Source: UBA8524 sp964215915
GTDB lineage: Bacteria > Bacteroidota > Bacteroidia > UBA8524
Reading direction: 5' to 3'
Length of the DNA stretch: 64,000 nucleotides
NCBI GenBank assembly: GCA_964215915.1
Contig: CAXPEB010000030.1
Span: 42,383 to 106,382 of the forward strand
Positions 61,201 to 64,000 of the stretch are shown piece by piece (the first letter of the stretch is position 1; every line of letters begins with the position of its first letter). Under the pieces are notes generated by a model. The model did not search any database, was not told where the DNA came from, and was given only the letters and a program-made list of their open reading frames with translations. The position numbers were made by a program, and so were the translations under genes.

Positions 61201-64000
61201 TTCCGTGACTCCGGTAGCGGGTGAAACCTATAACTGGACAGTTAACGGGGGTGCTATTATCGGAGCGAACGATGGTACTTCGATCGACGTGCTTTGGGCT
61301 GGACCGGGAACCGGTACGGTAACCGTGACACAGACCTCGCCTTTCGGTTGTGACAGCACTGTTTCTGAAAACGTGCTCATTATTCAGACACCGAAGCCAG
61401 TCATTGCCATTGCGAACGATACTACTTGCGAAAACAAAATCGCGACCTACTCCATCACTCCGGTTGCCGGGGAAACCTACAACTGGACCGTAAACGGTGG
61501 TTCCATAATCGGTTCCAATACCGCTGCAAGTATCGATGTACTATGGGCTGGACCGGGAACTGGTACGGTGACCGTAACACAAACGTCTTCCTTCGGTTGT
61601 GATTCGACTGTGTCTTCGGATATCCTCATCATACAGACGCCGAAACCGGTCATTAATGTACCGAACGATACTACTTGTGAGAACAAAATCGCAACCTACT
61701 CCATCACTCCGGTAGCTGGGGAAACCTACAACTGGAGCGTGAATGGTGGGGCTATCATCGGTGCGAACGATGGTACTTCTATCGACGTACTTTGGGCTGG
61801 ACCGGGAACCGGTACGGTAACCGTAACCCAAACTTCTCCATTTGGTTGTGATTCAACCGTATCTGAGGATGTGCTCATTATTCAAACACCGAAACCGGTC
61901 ATCGCCATTGCGAACGATACCACTTGCGAGAACAAAATCGCGACCTACTCCATCACTGCGGTTGCCGGGGAAACCTACAACTGGAGTGTAAACGGTGGTG
62001 CTATTATCGGGTCCAATACGACTGCGAGTATCGATGTACTTTGGGCCGGACCGGGAACCGGTACCGTAACGGTAACTCAAACCTCTTCGTTTGGTTGCGA
62101 TAGCACGGTATCCTCCGATATCCTCATCATACAAACACCAAAACCGGTAATCAATGTACCGAACGATACTACTTGTGAAAACAAGATCACCACGTATTCA
62201 GTCACTCCGGTGGCAGGTGAAACCTATAACTGGACTGTAAACGGCGGAGCCATTATCGGATCCAATACCGCTTCAAGCATTAATGTGCTGTGGGCCGGAC
62301 CGGGAACCGGTACGGTGACTGTAACCCAAACTTCCCCGTTCGGCTGCGATAGTACCGTATCTGAGGATGTGCTGATCATACAAACACCCAAGCCTGTCAT
62401 CGCCATTGCGAACGATACTACTTGCGAGAACAAAATCGCGACCTATTCGATCACTCCGGTGGTGGGTGAGACCTACAACTGGACGGTTAACGGCGGTTCT
62501 ATTATTGGGTCCAATACGACTTCAAGTATCGATGTACTTTGGGGAGCACCTGGAACCGGTACCGTTACCGTAACGCAAACTTCCAGCTTCGGTTGCGATA
62601 GCACGGTTTCTTCCGATATCCTAATTATCCAAACACCGAAACCGGTGATTGACGTACCGAACGACACTACCTGTGAGAACAAGATCACGACCTACTCCGT
62701 AACTCCTGTAGCTGGGGAAACCTACAACTGGACGGTAAACGGCGGAGCCATTATCGGATCCAATACTGCTTCAAGCATTGATGTGCTTTGGGCAGGACCA
62801 GGTACAGGAACGGTAACCGTAACACAAACCTCTTCCTTCGGTTGTGATTCAACCGTATCTGAAGATGTCTTGATTATACAGACACCGAAGCCGGTAATCT
62901 CAATCCCGAACGATACTACTTGCGAGAACAAAATCGCAACCTACTCCATCACTCCGGTGACGGGTGAAACCTACAACTGGAGCGTGAATGGTGGCGCTAT
63001 CATCGGCGCGAACGACGGAACCTCTATCGACGTGCTCTGGGCTGGACCGGGAACCGGTACGGTAACCGTGACACAGACTTCCAGCTTCGGCTGCGATAGC
63101 ACGGTATCCTCCGATATCCTGATCATACAAACACCAAAACCGGTGATCAATGTACCGAACGACACTACCTGTGAGAACAAGATCACCACGTATTCCGTAA
63201 CTCCGGTAGCGGGTGAGACCTATAACTGGAGCGTAAACGGCGGAGCCATTATCGGGGCAAACGATGGAACCTCTATCGACGTGCTCTGGGCTGGACCGGG
63301 AACCGGTACGGTGACCGTAACCCAAACCTCTCCGTTTGGTTGCGACAGCACTGTTTCTGAAGATGTGCTCATTATTCAAACGCCGAAACCAGTCATTGCC
63401 ATTGCGAACGATACCACTTGCGAGAACAAAATCGCGACGTATTCCATTACTCCGGTGGCTGGGGAAACCTACAACTGGACAGTTAATGGTGGTTCCATTA
63501 TCGGATCAAATACAACTTCAAGTATCGATGTACTCTGGGGAACTCCTGGAACCGGTACCGTTACCGTAACCCAAACCTCGTCGTTTGGCTGCGACAGTAC
63601 TGTGTCTTCGGATATCCTGATCATACAAACACCGAAACCGGTTATCAATGTACCTAACGATACTACCTGTGAGAACAAGATCACAACCTATTCCGTAACT
63701 CCGGTAGCCGGGGAAACCTATAACTGGACTGTAAACGGCGGAGCTATTATCGGGGCAAACGATGGAACTTCGATCGATGTGCTTTGGGCCGGACCGGGAA
63801 CCGGTACGGTGACCGTAACACAGACCTCTCCGTTTGGTTGTGACAGCACTGTTTCTGAAAACGTGCTGATCATACAAACACCGAAACCGGTAATCTCAAT
63901 CCCGAACGATACCACTTGTGAGAACAAGATCACCACGTATTCCGTGACTCCGGTAGCGGGTGAAACCTACAACTGGAGCGTAAACGGTGGCGCTATCATT
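55265..64000 (+). CDS. Giant secreted repeat protein, 3'-truncated by window edge
   Basis: At least 2912 codons, open to the last base with no stop, so the C-terminus lies beyond the window. The ATG at 55265 gives a signal peptide (MWRKLLLAGVLALLLLPSA). Residues ~22-530 are homologous to the N-terminus of the 23352-27671 protein (same THVMGSDIVYRCLG start, same Cys spacing, RRDMQ segment). More Ig/PKD-like modules follow to ~630, then two degenerate 83-residue-type modules (from 57167), then 25 complete near-identical modules from 57662 and a partial 26th from 63887. Each has two cysteines (positions 11 and 68), YNW, and resembles PKD-like (PKD_6) beta-sandwiches. By analogy with its paralog it is probably exported by T9SS and displayed on the surface, but its C-terminal domain is not visible. 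Confidence 0.93.
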   Translation, partial: MWRKLLLAGVLALLLLPSAKVSATHVMGSDIVYRCLGGGQYEVLVRVYRDCNGISISQSDLEATCGANRVTVSAQTLVSVRDITGISPACNITSACAGGSYAYGVEEYVFSMILDLSAYSCCNWTLSWEQCCRNNSISTGMAGENFYTTATLNKCLASCNSSPDFTNPPVAIICSNQDFVFNNGAVDTIDAGDSLSYALVPALQGAGTSVTYSGSYSGGRPLRFLGWPNQNAPWPSGFHLDPVTGDVAFRPTLTNQIAVVVIEVTEWRRVGGVMTAIGTTRRDMQVLVVNCATNQAPTLNGPFSFQACANRQICVPISSNDANAADTVQISWNRGIAGATFTHNNGAARLASGQVCWTPEDSDVSPNPYIFTVTARDNACPLSGQSIVAYSIYVNESPSTQLNMAVLPCGNVRFDHTTIPSSGISNTWTVFDSTGAQVWMSNNQLDSAQFSPGNYTVQLITSTPNCDTTINSAFIVPDYLTNQVNNDTVVCENSVVSLTANDQFGLGPMLYQWTSQNYPLGSGSDRQTINLIPPGTDTYIAQVTDANGCVAYDTVVVTVSPLPALDLGADQIICTGTSTSLDAGDGSPLSYLWNDASTNRYLVVNDSGTYSVTITDPQGCQNTDDIHIGLNSPEPFITGPDSMCMNDIATYSVTPVAGETYGWFVNGGNIIGPTNGPSIQVLWGSGTLGTVAITQTSALGCDSTFSLNVTIKRKPIPLIQSASDSVCENKITFFNTQPLAGDAVAWFVNGGNILGSNTDTFIQVLWSTPGNGLVSVTHSTPLGCDSTVDLPITILPTPVPVINVPNDTTCENKITTYSVTPVAGETYNWSVNGGAIIGANTGSSINVLWAGPGTGTVSVTQSSAFGCDSTVSEDVLIIQTPKPVISIPNDTTCENKIATYSITPVAGETYNWTVNGGAIIGSNTAASIDVLWGTPGTGTVTVTQTSSFGCDSTVSSDILIIPTPKPVINVPNDTTCENKITTYSVTPVAGETYNWSVNGGAIIGANTAASIDVLWAGPGTGTVTVTQTSPFGCDSTVSENVLIIQTPKPVIAIPNDTTCENKIATYSITPVAGETYNWTVNGGSIIGSNTTSSINVLWGTPGTGTVTVTQTSSFGCDSTVSSDILIIQTPKPVINVPNDTTCENKITTYSVTPVAGETYNWSVNGGAIIGANDGTSIDVLWAGPGTGTVTVTQTSPFGCDSTVSENVLIIQTPKPVIAIANDTTCENKIATYSITPVAGETYNWTVNGGAIIGSNTAASIDVLWGTPGTGTVTVTQTSSFGCDSTVSSDILIIQTPKPVINVPNDTTCENKITTYSVTPVAGETYNWTVNGGAIIGANDGTSIDVLWAGPGTGTVTVTQTSPFGCDSTVSEDVLIIQTPKPVISIPNDTTCENKIATYSITPVAGETYNWTVNGGAIIGSNTAASIDVLWGTPGTGTVTVTQTSSFGCDSTVSSDILIIQTPKPVINVPNDTTCENKITTYSVTPVAGETYNWSVNGGAIIGSNAGSSINVLWAGPGTGTVTVTQTSPFGCDSTVSENVLIIQTPKPVIAIANDTTCENKIATYSITPVAGETYNWTVNGGSIIGSNTAASIDVLWGTAGTGTVSVTQTSSFGCDSTVSSDILIIQTPKPVINVPNDTTCENKITTYSVTPVAGETYNWTVNGGTIIGSNTAASIDVLWAGPGTGTVTVTQTSSFGCDSTVSEDVLIIQTPKPVIAIANDTTCENKIATYSITPVAGETYNWTVNGGSIIGSNTAASIDVLWGTPGTGTVTVTQTSSFGCDSTVSSDILIIQTPKPVINVPNDTTCENKITTYSVTPVAGETYNWSVNGGAIIGSNTASSIDVLWAGPGTGTVTVTQTSPFGCDSTVSENVLIIQTPKPVIAIANDTTCENKIATYSITPVAGETYNWSVNGGAIIGSNTAASIDVLWGTPGTGTVTVTQTSSFGCDSTVSSDILIIQTPKPVINVPNDTTCENKITTYSVTPVAGETYNWTVNGGAIIGANDGTSIDVLWAGPGTGTVTVTQTSPFGCDSTVSENVLIIQTPKPVIAIANDTTCENKIATYSITPVAGETYNWTVNGGSIIGSNTAASIDVLWAGPGTGTVTVTQTSSFGCDSTVSSDILIIQTPKPVINVPNDTTCENKIATYSITPVAGETYNWSVNGGAIIGANDGTSIDVLWAGPGTGTVTVTQTSPFGCDSTVSEDVLIIQTPKPVIAIANDTTCENKIATYSITAVAGETYNWSVNGGAIIGSNTTASIDVLWAGPGTGTVTVTQTSSFGCDSTVSSDILIIQTPKPVINVPNDTTCENKITTYSVTPVAGETYNWTVNGGAIIGSNTASSINVLWAGPGTGTVTVTQTSPFGCDSTVSEDVLIIQTPKPVIAIANDTTCENKIATYSITPVVGETYNWTVNGGSIIGSNTTSSIDVLWGAPGTGTVTVTQTSSFGCDSTVSSDILIIQTPKPVIDVPNDTTCENKITTYSVTPVAGETYNWTVNGGAIIGSNTASSIDVLWAGPGTGTVTVTQTSSFGCDSTVSEDVLIIQTPKPVISIPNDTTCENKIATYSITPVTGETYNWSVNGGAIIGANDGTSIDVLWAGPGTGTVTVTQTSSFGCDSTVSSDILIIQTPKPVINVPNDTTCENKITTYSVTPVAGETYNWSVNGGAIIGANDGTSIDVLWAGPGTGTVTVTQTSPFGCDSTVSEDVLIIQTPKPVIAIANDTTCENKIATYSITPVAGETYNWTVNGGSIIGSNTTSSIDVLWGTPGTGTVTVTQTSSFGCDSTVSSDILIIQTPKPVINVPNDTTCENKITTYSVTPVAGETYNWTVNGGAIIGANDGTSIDVLWAGPGTGTVTVTQTSPFGCDSTVSENVLIIQTPKPVISIPNDTTCENKITTYSVTPVAGETYNWSVNGGAII
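57167..64000 (+). repeat. Tandem 249-bp repeat array (498-bp higher-order unit) inside the giant gene
   Basis: Two degenerate units (57167-57412, 246 bp; 57413-57661, 249 bp) precede 25 units of exactly 249 bp starting at 57662, 57911, 58160 and so on every 249 bases to 63638, plus 114 bases of a 26th from 63887. There is no indel in 6225 bases. Odd units mostly read PVINVPNDTTCENKITTYSV ... SE(D/N)VLIIQ; even units mostly PVI(A/S)I(P/A)NDTTC ... IATYSI ... SSDILIIQ. Alternation produces a 498-bp period. The array continues past the window. Confidence 0.97.

Noticed and set aside
57416..63936. Many 60-340-codon minus-strand open frames over the repeat array
   Set aside because: They recur every 249 or 498 bases and are the antisense of the tandem modules; they lack signals, starts vary and the plus-strand frame is continuous.
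57167..64000. Possible CRISPR or satellite-like non-coding array
   Set aside because: The period is 249 bases, in frame with no indel, and codes for well-formed protein modules; no short repeat-spacer pattern.
1..64000. tRNA or rRNA genes
   Set aside because: None was recognised by eye in the gaps; a covariance-model scan would settle it.

Overview
The window comes from a member of the Bacteroidota. The evidence is the repeated use of the phylum's -7 promoter box (TAnnTTTG or close variants) just upstream of genes, the scarcity of Shine-Dalgarno sites, a C10 peptidase with a type IX secretion (T9SS) sorting tail, a CHU_C-type (gliding-motility-associated) C-terminal domain, SurA/parvulin lipoproteins, and LytTR and NarL two-component pairs. 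Base composition is moderate. The class cannot be fixed from the sequence. No rRNA, tRNA, prophage, insertion sequence or CRISPR array was seen; most of the window is chromosomal housekeeping and envelope biology.

Layout. 1-1.6 kb: the end of a Y_Y_Y-type sensor kinase and its LytTR regulator. 1.65-2.0 kb: an intergenic repeat whose second copy lies at 23.0 kb. 2.0-7.4 kb: purL, a secreted C10 peptidase and a small lipoprotein. 7.4-10.6 kb: a three-gene minus-strand operon (unknown protein, TPR histidine kinase, NarL regulator). 10.7-17.7 kb: flavin reductase, outer-membrane barrel, ECF sigma factor with a putative membrane partner, NADPH-FMN reductase, a Lys/Glu-rich secreted protein and a DUF255 protein. 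17.7-20.0 kb: an ExbB/membrane protein/ExbD/ExbD energy-transduction operon. 20.2-22.8 kb: radA and metK. 23.3-27.7 kb: a 1439-residue secreted surface protein. 27.9-31.5 kb: radical SAM plus ferredoxin-reductase-like pair, then an operon of two lipoproteins and a barrel-like protein. 31.5-39.9 kb: glyA and surface polysaccharide genes (O-antigen ligase, Wzz, flippase, glycosyltransferase), rnhB and a lipid kinase. 39.9-47.3 kb: lgt, lpxD-like, gcvT, icd and universal stress protein. 47.3-54.8 kb: Mrp/NifU-like Fe-S genes, three SurA/parvulin-like periplasmic chaperones, MoxR ATPase and a PfkB kinase.

The outstanding feature starts at 55265 and runs off the right edge. It is an uninterrupted reading frame of at least 2912 residues encoding a giant secreted repeat protein. 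Its N-terminal third is a paralog of the 1439-residue protein at 23.4-27.7 kb. It then enters an array of 83-residue PKD/Ig-like modules: two degenerate modules, then 25 complete modules and one partial, all exactly 249 bp with no indel. Modules alternate between two types, giving a 498-bp higher-order unit. Protein sequence is nearly invariant while synonymous sites vary, and mosaic blocks suggest conversion between modules. The two proteins look like cell-surface adhesins or filament proteins exported by T9SS, which is an inference from the family.

Many genes are tightly packed: start/stop overlaps within operons, and at least five convergent pairs with touching or overlapping ends. Several genes have the -7 box only 4-10 bases before the start codon, suggesting leaderless or nearly leaderless transcripts.
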